NCBI GenBank assembly: GCA_021018995.1
Contig: CM037584.1
Coordinates: 146,275,317 to 146,339,316 of the forward strand
Length of the DNA: 64,000 nucleotides
DNA from: Chloranthus sessilifolius
Taxonomy: Eukaryota; Streptophyta; Magnoliopsida; Chloranthales; Chloranthaceae
Direction of reading: 5' to 3'
Of this stretch, positions 1 to 10,034 are shown in pieces (the first letter of the stretch is position 1; each line of letters begins with the position of its first letter). The translations under genes and the position numbers were made by a program. The notes beneath the pieces are model-generated. The model made no database searches. It was not told the DNA's origin and worked only from the letters and a program-made list of their open reading frames with translations.

Positions 1-235
1 TTTGTTGGGGACATTATCAAAACATAATTCTCAATTTGATGGTAAGCTCTGCATTAATTTTCATACAAAATGCCTTGACATGAGCTGATTGATTGTGAAG
101 GAATTACAGCAGAAGTTCATATTTAAACTACTGAGTTTATGCTGAGAATCCTTTAAAATTAAATGAACAAGGTGTGGAATGAATTTTATTTTGCTTGAAT
201 TTTGTTTTTAACATGTTGCATTGATATCAACTGAG

Positions 236-422
236 TCATTGGAGAAGTTTGTGGGTACCTTCACTGAAAACCCTCAGGAGACTCCACTCCTCCCCTAGGG
301 ATCACCTAGGGTTTAAAAGGCTTAATGCATCTGTGCTCCTACAGAAGTAACATTTTCATTTTCAATACATGTTTTTAATTTCTCCTTTTCTCAGGGACTA
401 GCAAAGCTTAGGTTTGGGGGAG
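236..422 (+). other. Conserved pre-PPT block and polypurine tract of element F
   Basis: A block of about 185 bases ends in the purine-rich tract 410-422, which would prime plus-strand DNA synthesis. It contains two short stem-loops: AGGAG (276-280) pairing with CTCCT (287-291), and CTAGG (295-299) pairing with CCTAG (305-309) around a GATCA loop. The same block lies before the 3' LTRs of elements E (33226-33416) and D (17103-17290, - strand). Confidence 0.75.
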
Positions 423-749
423 TGTTGAGCAGTGAAAAATATTATTTTTCACCTCATAACCTGACCTTTGATGGACCATTGAGTTGACTAATAAAGTGTT
501 TTGAGTGTGTTTTGTAGATAAGCAATAAATTGCAGTCTTAGTGAAGACAACCCTCTAAAAGTGCAGCCATCAAGCATCCACAGAGCCTCAGAGCTACATG
601 AAAATGACATGTCTGCACATGGGCACACATGGGAGCAAGACCAGTTGCATTCAATGAAGGTCGAACCCCTCAAGAGGTGCTGAGTGTTAAACAAATGAAG
701 AACAGCACCCTAGAGCAGTATGCTAGCTGTGGAAGCAAAGGAGAAGACA

Positions 750-1055
750 TGTCGAGAAGTTCAACTGAACCTGTCGGACAGTGTAAGACAACCTGTCGAC
801 AACTTACCTGAAGCTACACTCATTCTCGCGAGGATTGAAGCAATCTGTCGATCACTCAACGGAAGACTGTATAACAAGTCAATAGGTTGATTATAACCAA
901 TCGAGAGGATGAATGAAAAACTGGATAGAAGGTGAAAATGGGCTCCAATCCTGTCGACTAGTTCAACTGAACCTGTCGAGAAGTCGCCAATCCTGTCGAA
1001 AGCCATATGAACTTGTCGATTGAAGGGCCAAGAAGACTCAGAACCTGTTGAGAGG
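750..1055 (+). promoter_or_regulatory. CTGTCGA motif cluster upstream of the F LTR promoter
   Basis: About nine copies of a CTGTCGA core lie in 300 bases, for example at 751, 795, 847, 953, 975, 994 and 1015. Two are the palindrome GTCGAC. The spacing is irregular, so this is not a simple tandem array. A degenerate copy near 1046 reads CTGTTGA, as expected from CpG loss. The cluster ends about 300 bases before the TATA box, which puts it in the U3 enhancer region. Confidence 0.6.
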
Positions 1056-1351
1056 TTCCCTAAACTTCTTGACACTTGAATTAGGAACTTCTCAGTTCCT
1101 TTCACAGCAACTGCCAAACTCCAGTGCTTTGTGCACACATTCCAAAGCACGTCAGCAACACCTGGGGGTATTTTTGGAACACAACTGGACACGAATGGGA
1201 ACCCTAACCACATCACATGCACTTGTCCAGTCTGGACTAATCGGTGAAGAACTTCTAAAAGAGAAATTAGTCACATCAACAGCTCAGAATAACAGAATTA
1301 TTCTCTTGAGCTTTGATTGGCTGAAACGGATCTAAAGACAGAAAGGAAGAG

Positions 1352-1358
1352 TATAAAA
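1352..1358 (+). promoter_or_regulatory. TATA box of the F LTR
   Basis: TATAAAA in a purine-rich setting, with a CT-rich leader about 75 bases downstream (1430-1475), is a typical plant RNA polymerase II core promoter at the U3/R border. Confidence 0.6.
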
Positions 1359-2352
1359 GCTGGAGGAACCTATAGAGCTAGGCATCCAAAAATTTGGAGA
1401 ACCAGAGCCAAATTCGAGTTTCACTTTCCCTCTAAAAATTCCCTCTCTCTTTCTTCTTTCCCCATTCTCTCCTTAGCCAATCATGGTTGGCTAAACCTCT
1501 TCAGTAGTTAGGGTGAGGTTGAGAGCTGTAAATTGAGAGTTTTAAAGGCCTTATAGATGGATTGTATGGTGTACAAATTACAGATCTGAGCACAATAGGA
1601 TTGTAAGTTGTAGTATTACAGTATAATTATAGTTTTTAAAGATTGATTATGATCTACATTTCACTTTTTCATATTTGATTTCTCTGGATTAGATATCCCT
1701 GTGGATGCTTGAGCCTGTAGCCTGGCATCCACAACATCTGCAATAGCTTACCTGTTCTAATCAAGATCCTTAAATTAGAAGAATCTCTGGGATGATTTGT
1801 GACCATTCGAGTGTATAGATCATAGCCTTAGGATTTGCTCCAATTCTTTGGTTAAGATTAGATTCTTATACCTTGCATCTGAACTTGTAGCCAGATGAAG
1901 GATTGTAGTACATCTGTCTTATGCATTGCCTTTGATCCAATTGATTTTCAGTGAAGACCAAAACCCCTAGCTACTGTTCTCCACCTTTTGATTTTAATCT
2001 TTTTCTCCATTTCCTTAAATCTGTGTTTTAATCAATTCTGGATCATTTGCTTTTATCTTTAATTTTTTATAGTTTTAGTAAGTGACAACTCTTAAAAAAC
2101 CTTCCTCTTTCCTGTTTTGATTTGTTTTGAACTAAGATAGGCTAAAGTGCCAGATCTGTTATAGATTTGGAGATTTACTACAGTTTAGAACACATTTCCT
2201 TGTGGACATAACCTTACTTATCCGTTAAAGCTTACTGCAATAGCCCTAGTTCTTGCAGGACTGCTTGCTTACCTTGATCCCACCTCTCTGTGATTGTGTC
2301 TTTTATTTTGATGTTTTAACCCTTTAATAGCTGTAAGATAAGCAAGACAACA

Positions 2353-4620
2353 AACACGCTCGAGCATGACCCCACTTGAAGCATATGCTCGAGTGGACTT
2401 TTTAGGCTAAAAACTGCTCGGGTAAAACATGCTCGAGCATACCTGTTGGTGCCACGGAATCACGCTCGAGCGTACATGAATCCCGCTAGATTGTCCATGA
2501 CACCCGCTCGGTATTTTGGCTATAACTTGTTATCCCGAACTCTGATTGATGCGATTCTTAAGGCATTGGAAAGGGGACAAAGAGCCCTACAATTTTATGA
2601 ATTAATGAATTCATGAATCAAATGTTTTATAGGTAAAAAAAATTAGGGGCAAGTAGGGACAAGTTTTACATGGTCTTACATTTACGCGACTTGTCCTTTT
2701 CGCCCTAGTTTTGAGAAAACTTTAAAATTTTAACATGTGTGATACTTAGTTATTAACATGTAAGTGTACGAATGCTTCGTAATGTAGGTTAAGGCTTGAA
2801 AAATATCCACGAGGACTTTTACACCATTTTGCGCGACTTTGCGGGATTTCGCAACCGAGGTAGGGGAAACTTTCTAAATCAATGACATTTTTTTTTACTT
2901 GAATCCATAGATTCGCATGATGTGTTTAATTTGAATATTGATAATGCTTTAGACTGTGAAGAATTTGATTTTTGCCTGGATATTTGCAAAAGTGATTATA
3001 TGTATGACTTTCAAAATTTTGAATCGAAATCGTGTTTTGTTTGGAATTGAAATCAGTTGTACCTTTGAAATTCCTTGAAAACTATTGGCATTGAAAGTCT
3101 TGAGTCTCAAACATAAATTTTACGTGCATCATTGATTTTAAGCTTTGAATGTGATCACTAGAACTGATGTAGAAAATTGACTTTTGAATTAAGAACTCAT
3201 TTCAAAATCTGTGAAATATCGAATCCTTGAAATTGTACATGTATCGAACTATGAACATTGGACATGAAATTTGCATCCGAATGTGACATAAGAACTCGTG
3301 AATCGAACCTATATGATAAGTACATGAATGTTAATTGAACTGGCACGGCGAGATATCCGTGAATTGAACCGGCATGACAGTTACACCTATGAATTGAACC
3401 GACACGGTGGGATATTCGTGAATCGAATAGGCACGGCGGGATATCTGGGAATCGAATTCGTAAGATGTGTGTGTATATAAATCGAACCAACACAGTGGGA
3501 TATCTGTGAATCAAACCGGCACGGTGGTTACACCCGTGAATCGAACCGGCACGGTGGGAGATCCGTGGATCGAATCCGTAAGACATTTGTGTGTATATAA
3601 ATCAAACCAATCGAGTAATAAACTAGACAAATTGAAGTGGACCACTATGGGCGGATTTAAGTATACATTGTGGGCCGCTATGGGCGCATTAGACGTGCAT
3701 GTGTGGACCGCTATGGGTAGATTATTGGTACAACTGTGGACCGCTATGGGCAGAGTAATCGTACTATTGTGGACTGCTATGGGCGGATTACATGCACACG
3801 AATCGAACTCTGATGCGAACATGAACTTTTCATTGCTCTCGTTTTGACATGAAATGTTTTCGCACTATGATTTTCTGCTTTTGGATAAACATTTTCGAAA
3901 TTAGTTTATCGTATGTGATGAAATTGCCTTCAAACTAATCATGTGAACTTAGATTGCAAAGTGTGTTTTGACATAAACTCGTATTTGAAATTAGGCTCAA
4001 TTTTTGGCATGAAATGTTTTCTGAAATCAGTTTTTCGTCTTGAATATGAAAACCAACTATTGTTTTAATATGAAAAAGGCTTGAAAGTAAACTCTTGTTT
4101 TGACCTGAAACAAAATAATTTCTGATTTACGACATTTGAATCCATGAAGGCATATGATAGAATGTAATTGTTCTTGAGTTTCCCTTATTGAGCTTTGATG
4201 GTAGCTCACCCCTCGACTATACGTCATAGGTTGCAGGTCTCGATATGGATCCGGAGTTTGAGGCGTGTCTTCTAACTTTGGTAGGTAGAATTTGACTTGA
4301 CATTAGTCTTGGATCTTTGTGGTTGGACTTGGTAGGTCTGACTGTTTGTAGAATGGTAAAACTAGCATTTGATGTATATCCTTGTACACCACTGTTTAGG
4401 TGATGGTTGGCCATCACCGGTGGTTTGAATTTGTTAGACCGTGGTTGTATAAGATAGAACTTTCCATTTTCTGTCACATGTATTACTTGTTCTAATATTT
4501 CCGCGTATTGTTGATATACCATGTACACTGTATTTCGGATCGTGATTTGCGACCTGACGGTTCAGGTTTTCTCATTTGGTTTTTTTTAAAAAAATGTTGG
4601 AGAAAATTCAGGCTGTCACA
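2353..4620 (+). repeat. 5' LTR of element A, left part removed by element F
   Basis: It aligns with the 3' LTR from the GCTCGAGC region (about 8500) through the tandem repeats to the end GGCTGTCACA. It has the uninterrupted B target: GTGTG near 3700 followed directly by GACCGC, with no insertion. It therefore serves as the empty-site copy for the B insertion at 10034. Confidence 0.85.
3340..3800 (+). repeat. Two tandem repeat arrays in the A 5' LTR
   Basis: Positions 3340-3600 hold units of about 33 bases alternating between a GGGATATCCGTG form and a GGTTACACCCGTG form, each with an AATCGAACCGGCACGG core. Positions 3640-3800 hold a second array of about 35 bases per unit with the core GGACCGCTATGGGCGGATTA. 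Long ORFs running through both strands here are by-products of the repeats. Confidence 0.8.
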
Positions 4621-4622
4621 GG

Positions 4623-4634
4623 TGGTATCAAAGC
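4623..4634 (+). other. Primer-binding site of element A (tRNA-iMet)
   Basis: TGGTATCAAAGC lies two bases after the LTR end. It matches the complement of the 3' end of plant initiator tRNA-Met (TGGTATCAGAGC) with one mismatch. This sets the orientation of the element and the exact LTR end. Confidence 0.9.
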
Positions 4635-4971
4635 TTAGGCTTTAGGTCTTATGAGAACCCAAGGCTATGGCAGTCGATTCTAATAGGGCATAGGAGACCC
4701 GACCGTGACTATCATAGTTTATATTAGAGCCCTAAGCGTTAGGTCTTATTGGGGCTCAAATGCAATGGCATGAGATTCTGTCGGAACGTAGGAGGGATTC
4801 ACGTTCCCTATTTTGAAATCTTCTAGAGAATCGAAGTCATGTCTCTGAATGACTTTAGATTTTGTCAGAGCTTAGGTTTATTTCATCAAGATGTAGGAAC
4901 CTTAAATGGAGTTGCTTTGAATCTTTACGATCACTTTTGACTAAAACCTTATTTCATCGTGACAGATCAAT

Positions 4972-6038
4972 ATGCCTCCACGAGGTCAACCAAGGGTTGT
5001 CCGTACCAAAGGCACGGGTAATGATGAGGGAGTAGCCACTGGTGCTAATGATGTTCCTTTGGGAGAAGGAAGCAATAATCATTGCGTCGAGCAATTGCTA
5101 GAAACCATGGTTAACCAGCAAGCTGCACTCCTAGCAGAGAGATGCCAGCCCTAAGGATTTTATGAGTTTAGGAGGATGAGACCTCATAGCTTTTGAGGTC
5201 AAACCGACTCTTTGATGTGGAAGCATGGTTAAGTCAAATTGAAAAGACCCTCCGAAGAATTCCATCCACGGAAGAGGAAAAAGTGAGTTGGGCTTCCTTC
5301 CAACTCAAGGGAGAGGCGAATCAGTGGTGGAGATCTGTCGAAAGGACCTGTACATAGGAGAAACCTTGGACCTGGACTGAATTTACTAAGGTCTTTAATG
5401 AGAAATACTTCCCGGCACCAGAGAGGCGTTAGATGGAGATCCAGATTGTAAATCTGGTACAAGGACAAATGACGGTTCATGAATATGAGTAAGAATTCAC
5501 TAGGCTCTCTAGGTTCGCACTGCTGTTGGTAGCCACAGAGCCAATGAAGGCCCAGAAGTTTGAGCATGGTCTGAACCCAATGATCAAGGAGAGGATCTCT
5601 CTGTTTGAAGCAGCTACATATGGACGAGCGATAAGGTTGGCCCTCATTGCTGAAAGGGATGTGGACAGTAGGTATAAGAGGAGAGAAGAACAGAATGCGA
5701 GTAGGCAAAGTTGAGCATAATCGTATGCCTTTGAACAAGTGACCAACCAATCGAGGCTTTTGATGCCAGCACCATCGCAACTTGCTCAGACCACCCAGTC
5801 GAGACCACCTGTCTCCACATATTCTAAGCCCTTTTTCCTTTTGTGCCCTGCTACGACCGGATCAGCAAAGGTCATACAAATGACACCCGCCACTTCATCT
5901 ACACCAGTTGAACTATGCTTCCAATGTGGGGGGGCCACATAGCATGGAGGAGTGTTGGTGGGTCATTGGAGCGTGCTTCAAGTGTGGCCGGTCAGGACAT
6001 CGGATAAAGGACTGTCCCAGATCGAAAAAGAAAGAATG
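4972..6038 (+). pseudogene. Decayed gag of element A
   Basis: An ATG at 4972 opens about 60 codons of a gag N-terminus, interrupted at 5152. The retrotransposon gag core follows in another frame from 5211: a DVEAW start, then an NQWW motif, an EKYFP motif and a KFEHGL motif, ending near 5714. A CCHC zinc knuckle (C-x2-C-x4-H-x4-C, GRSGHRIKDC) lies in a third frame at 5971-6038. Frameshifts and stops at 5152, 5355, 5430 and 5490 disable it. The stops at 5355, 5430 and 5490 sit where this family usually has Gln. Gag would form virus-like particles and package RNA. Nothing follows it that looks like pol. The order, LTR type and tRNA-iMet site suggest chromovirus ancestry, which is inference. Confidence 0.8.
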
Positions 6039-6435
6039 AACAATTTAATGCACGAAAATGTAAATGATTCAGATATCTTTGTTCTAGTAATAGTGTGCTT
6101 GTCCCTTAACGGTTCAGCAGTTGCTAATTGAACTTTTAATCCTGAGTTAATCTGATGGATACTTTCATGCATAGATTTGATAGATGAATTTTTCCTAATG
6201 GTATGACCTGACCTAGGGCTAGCTTGTTATGGTTAACTTGTGACTAGGGATATGAGACACTATTGTATCAATGGTTATGGGAACTAGTTGATAGTTTAAG
6301 CCTTTTGACGTGAATTTAATTTTGCTACAGGATTTAGATCTGGATAGCGACAATGACACATTACATGGTGATATTATATTTACCGTTGATGTTAAAGCAT
6401 CTACTATACCTAAGACTCCAGAAATCGCGTCATAA
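6039..6435 (+). other. Non-coding spacer after gag of element A
   Basis: About 400 AT-rich bases without an ORF of note. No protease DSG motif or RT motif can be read in any frame, so pol has been lost or was never present. Confidence 0.6.
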
Positions 6436-6619
6436 ATTTTCGAGGACGAAAATTCCTTTAAGGAGGGGAGAATGTAATGACCCCAAATTTTCAATGAGGT
6501 TAAATTGTCAACTTTGGTGGAGAATATGAGTACCAGTATTTGGGCTATCAAGTCTTCGTACTACTCCACTTATGGCACACAAATTTTTGAGGACGAAAAT
6601 TCTTTTAAGGAGGGTAGAA
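6436..6619 (+). other. Two successive polypurine-tract modules of element A
   Basis: The functional tract is AAGGAGGGTAGAA (6607-6619), directly before the LTR start at 6620. A near copy, AAGGAGGGGAGAA (6460-6472), lies 147 bases upstream and is followed by TGTAATGACCCC, itself like an LTR start. Both are preceded by GAGGACGAAAATTC. The first module probably marks remains of a related 3' end. Confidence 0.75.
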
Positions 6620-8343
6620 TGTAAAACCCCATATTTTTTTGGCGTTGAACCGTTGACTTTCGACGAGGATACTATTTTCTTTGACCTATTTGACTTGGTC
6701 AAATCGTCGATGACTATGATGGGGCCTCTGACCCATCCACCTTGACTTTGGGTAAACGCACCCAATATCTAAAATTTTGAGGACCGATTTCCTAACTCGA
6801 ACATTGAATCGAAAACCCGACCCCTAAGAGGCACAAAATACAAACTCGAGAAGCCGACAACTTTAAAAAGGATAAAAAAACACCCAGTTAATTATTGTGG
6901 CATCCCAACATAGGAGGCACCCGATTATTTGAATTTAGGTGTGACACCCCCTAAGGGTACCAACCATTAATCTAGAGCCCTTAAGGGGTACTCATCTTTT
7001 GATTATTATAAATCACACCAAATAATCCACTCGTTATGGGTAAGATCGATGGTGATGATCTAAAGATCACTATCAATGTTGGTGATTGAACACCACCCAT
7101 CTGATGTGCCATCATAGCGTTGGTCAAACAATTGACCTAAATTTGAAGACCCTAGATAAGCCACGCACACCAGTCGGAGATCTGGTGGTTAGTGAAAGGC
7201 CCAAGTTTAGAAGCCCATTAAGTGTATTGGATCTGGGTTTAAAGGGGATCTCACGAAGATCTAACCTTAGATCTTAAGAAACCAATACCTAAATGTGTAT
7301 AACCTCCCAACACCAAGCGAACCCCTTGGAGCCACACACAAATCTTGATTTTATAGACTGCACTCTAAGTCAATCACCATTAGAAGGGAAGCGATTTTAG
7401 TGATAAGGTCTAGCCAACTTAAGACACCTTGGTGATCAAATCACTTAAGACCCAATAGTTGAGGCCCTATGCTTGACCCGTACAACGAGATGTGTGTACC
7501 AATTATACACTAAATTTTGGGCACTTCAATTATAAAGCCCTCTTGTTTAATTGAACCCAGCCCACCTAGGGCCTATTGAAGACCAAATCACTTAGGGCCC
7601 ATTTGTAATTTGGCCCATAGTTGAAAACCCCTGTTGTGTGGCCTATGATCGGCCTGTGCACCAAATTCGGTATACCAACCCCACACCAAATCTACTCCAC
7701 CAAGCATTAAAGCAAAGACCCTCTTTAAACATTTTATCTCATTTTGCAAATTGTTGTGAGAGATGAGCCCAGGAGAACCGAGCACCTTCTTCTTCCTTCT
7801 TCCATCTTCTTTGAAGCTCGTGCCTCAAAAGCCACCGTCCCTTGTCCCTGTGGAAGAAATCACAACCTCCATTCTTTTGATTTCCATCTTAGAAATCCTT
7901 TTTTCCACTAAGCAGCTCTTGAAGAAACCCTCTTCCGCCTTCGTTTCCAGCTATTCGAAAACCGCCCAAAACTCGTGCAAGGACCTCTGATCTGGTTCTC
8001 CAACGCATGAGAATCGCACCATCGATGTCGTCGCGACCGTAGCGAGAGATTGAGTCATCGAGTGATCAGGCACGGAGTAATGTACCAAATTCAGCAGCAA
8101 TCAATCCTGACCATTTCAAATACCGCATGCATGATCCGCAAAGGTAAATGTTCAATTTTGGATACGTGAACGTTGATTTGTTAGGACTAGAGTTCATTTC
8201 GAAGATTCTGTGCTTCGTGCGATGGATTTCCGAAAGATCGGATGCGTGCGAGGCTTTGTAGCCGATTTACCCCGATCTTCGATGTTTCGGACCTTGCATG
8301 CACGATTTTAGAAGGGGAGTTTCATGGATTACTCATATACATC

Positions 8344-8345
<2 letters not shown>

Positions 8346-8390
<45 letters not shown>
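8346..8390. repeat. (AT)n microsatellite in the A LTR
   Basis: About 22 uninterrupted AT units. The paralogous LTR copy has the same tract at about 45697-45737. Confidence 0.95.
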
Positions 8391-8393
<3 letters not shown>

Positions 8394-8483
8394 TTAGTAT
8401 TGATTTTGTGCTTTGGGAATGGATTTGGATGAAGTTCAGGGAAGAAAACCGAGTCCCAAAAAGGTTAGAGTTGCAGGAATTAC

Positions 8484-8640
8484 GCTCGAGCGTACTTGAA
8501 ACACGCTCGAGCGTGTCCCCACCTGAAGCGTACGCTCGAGCAGATTTTTTAGGCCAAAAACTGCCCGGGTAAAACATGCTCGAGCATACGTGTTGGTGCC
8601 ATTGAATCATGCTCGAGCGTACATGAATCCCGCTTGAGCG
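8484..8640 (+). promoter_or_regulatory. GCTCGAGC palindrome cluster in the A LTR
   Basis: Five exact GCTCGAGC octamers (8484, 8505, 8534, 8578, 8611) and one CpG-decayed copy (8632) lie in about 160 bases, often in the longer palindrome ACGCTCGAGCGT. The paralogous LTR has them at 45831, 45852, 45881, 45958 and 45979, and the 5' LTR keeps them from 2358. The position relative to the transcription start of this LTR is not clear. Confidence 0.65.
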
Positions 8641-9479
8641 TCCATGACACCCGCTCGGTATTTTGGCTATAACTTGTTGGCTCGAACTCCGATTGACACG
8701 ATTGTTGAGGCGTTGGAAAGGGGATAATGAGCTCTCCAATTTTTATGAAATAATGAATTCATGAATCAAATGTTTTATAGGGCAAAAAAAAATTAGGGTC
8801 AAGTAGGGAGAAGTTTTACATGGTCTTATGTATACGCGAACTTGTCCTTTTCGCCCTAGTTTTGAGAAAACATTAAAATTTTTGACATGTCTGATACTTA
8901 GTTATTAACATGTAAGCGTACGAATGCTTCATAATGCAGGTTAAAGCTCGAAAAAAATCCATGAGGACTTTTACACCATTTTGCGCGACTTTGCGGGATT
9001 TGGCAACCGAGGTAGGGGAAACATTCTCAATCAATGACATTTTTTTTTACTTGAATCCATAAATTCGCATGATGTGTTTAATTTGAATATTGATAATGCT
9101 TTCAACCGTGAAGAATTTGATTTTTGTCTTGATATTTGCAAAAGTGATTATATGTATGACTTTTGAAATTTTGAATAGAAATCATGTTTTATTTGGAATT
9201 GAAATCGGTTGTACCTTTGAAATTCCTTGAAAACTGTTAGCATTGAAAGTCTTGAGTCTCGAACATAAATTTCACATACATCATTGATTTTAAGCTTCGA
9301 ATGTAATCACTAGAACTGATGTAGAAAATCAACTTTTGAATTAAGAACTCGTCTCAAAATCTGTGAAATATCGAATCCTTGAAATTGTACTTGTATCGAA
9401 CTACGAACCTTGGACATGGACTTTGCATCCCAATGTGACATATGAACTCGTGAATCAAACCTATATGATATGTACATGA

Positions 9480-10020
9480 ATATGAATCGAACAGGCACGG
9501 CAGGATGTCCGTGAATTGAACCGATATGGCGGTTACACCCGTGAATCGAACCGACACGACAGGATATCTGTGAATCGAACCGGTATGGTGGTTACACCCG
9601 TGAATCGAACTGGCACGGTGGGATATCTATGAATCGAATTTGTAAGACATGTGTGTGTATATAAATCGAACCGGCACGACAGGATATCCGTGAATTGAAC
9701 CGGTACGGCGGCTACACCTGTGAATTGAACCGATGTGGCGGGATATCCGTGAATTTAATCCGTAAGACGTGTGTGTGTATAAATCAAACCGGCAAGGTCG
9801 GATATCTGTGAATCGAACCGGCACGACAGGATATCTGTGAATCGAACCGACATGGTGGTTACACCCGTGAATCGAACCGACACGGCGGGATATCCGTGAA
9901 TCGAATCAGTAAGACGTGTGTGTATATAAATCGAACCAATCGAGTCATAAACCAGACAAGTTGAAGTGGGCTGCTATGGGTGTATTTAAGTATACATTAT
10001 GGGCCGCTATGGGCGGATTA
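9480..10020 (+). repeat. Tandem repeat arrays in the A 3' LTR
   Basis: This array is longer than its counterpart in the 5' LTR (3340-3600). Units of about 33 bases with the AATCGAACCGGCACGG core repeat more than a dozen times, then a GGCCGCTATGGGCGGATTA array begins and is interrupted by element B. The array in the paralogous LTR is at about 46800-47240. Copy number differs between the three, as expected of replication slippage. Confidence 0.85.
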
Positions 10021-10029
10021 GACGTGCAT

Positions 10030-10034
10030 GTGTG
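10030..10034. repeat. GTGTG target-site duplication, left side of element B
   Basis: GTGTG precedes the B LTR here and is also found on both sides of the solo B LTR (47317-47321 and 49752-49756). The uninterrupted site with a single GTGTG is in the A 5' LTR near 3700. Confidence 0.8.

Larger units (their letters stand above)
1..2352 (+). mobile_element. Element F: 3' end of an Athila-like LTR retrotransposon
   Basis: The window opens inside an LTR retrotransposon on the + strand. Positions 1-422 are the untranslated 3' end of the internal region, closing with a purine tract, and 423-2352 is the complete 3' LTR. The block before the purine tract and the start and end of the LTR resemble element E (22581-35884), so the two are related families, but the LTR body is different. 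No coding sequence is visible in the 422 internal bases. The rest of the element lies to the left of the window. The insertion interrupts the 5' LTR of element A, which resumes at 2353. Confidence 0.85.
423..2352 (+). repeat. 3' LTR of element F
   Basis: The LTR starts TGTTGAGCAG directly after the purine tract and ends ACAACA, matching the TGTTAAGACC start and CCAACA end of element E. It carries a TATA box at 1352-1358. In the R/U5 part (about 1680-1880) it has phrases shared with E: a GTAGCCTGG phrase and a TGTGACCATTC phrase. It is followed by AACAC (2353-2357), which is native element-A sequence and the likely target-site duplication; its left partner is outside the window. Confidence 0.85.
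6620..10034 (+). repeat. 3' LTR of element A, left part
   Basis: It starts TGTAAAACCCC after the purine tract. It holds a stretch of non-coding unique sequence (6650-8340), an (AT)n tract (8346-8390), the GCTCGAGC cluster (8484-8640) and tandem repeats (about 9480-10020). It is cut at GTGTG (10030-10034) by element B; the right part is 49757-50668. The ORFs in it are not conserved in the copy at 44021-47321 and are not called as genes. Confidence 0.88.

Noticed and set aside
3197..3847. Overlapping ORFs of 100-130 codons on both strands (also 46652-47261 and 9310-9824)
   Set aside because: They run through the 33- and 35-base tandem arrays of the A LTR; the period is a multiple or near multiple of three in places, which keeps frames open. 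Frames are not preserved between LTR copies.
8324..8739. ORFs through the (AT)n tract (also 45593-46074)
   Set aside because: Both strands stay open because of the Ile-Tyr dipeptide repeat from the microsatellite; there is no conservation outside it.
9480..9940. Possible CRISPR-like array
   Set aside because: Units are contiguous and diverged with no unique spacers, in a plant LTR. It is a minisatellite.
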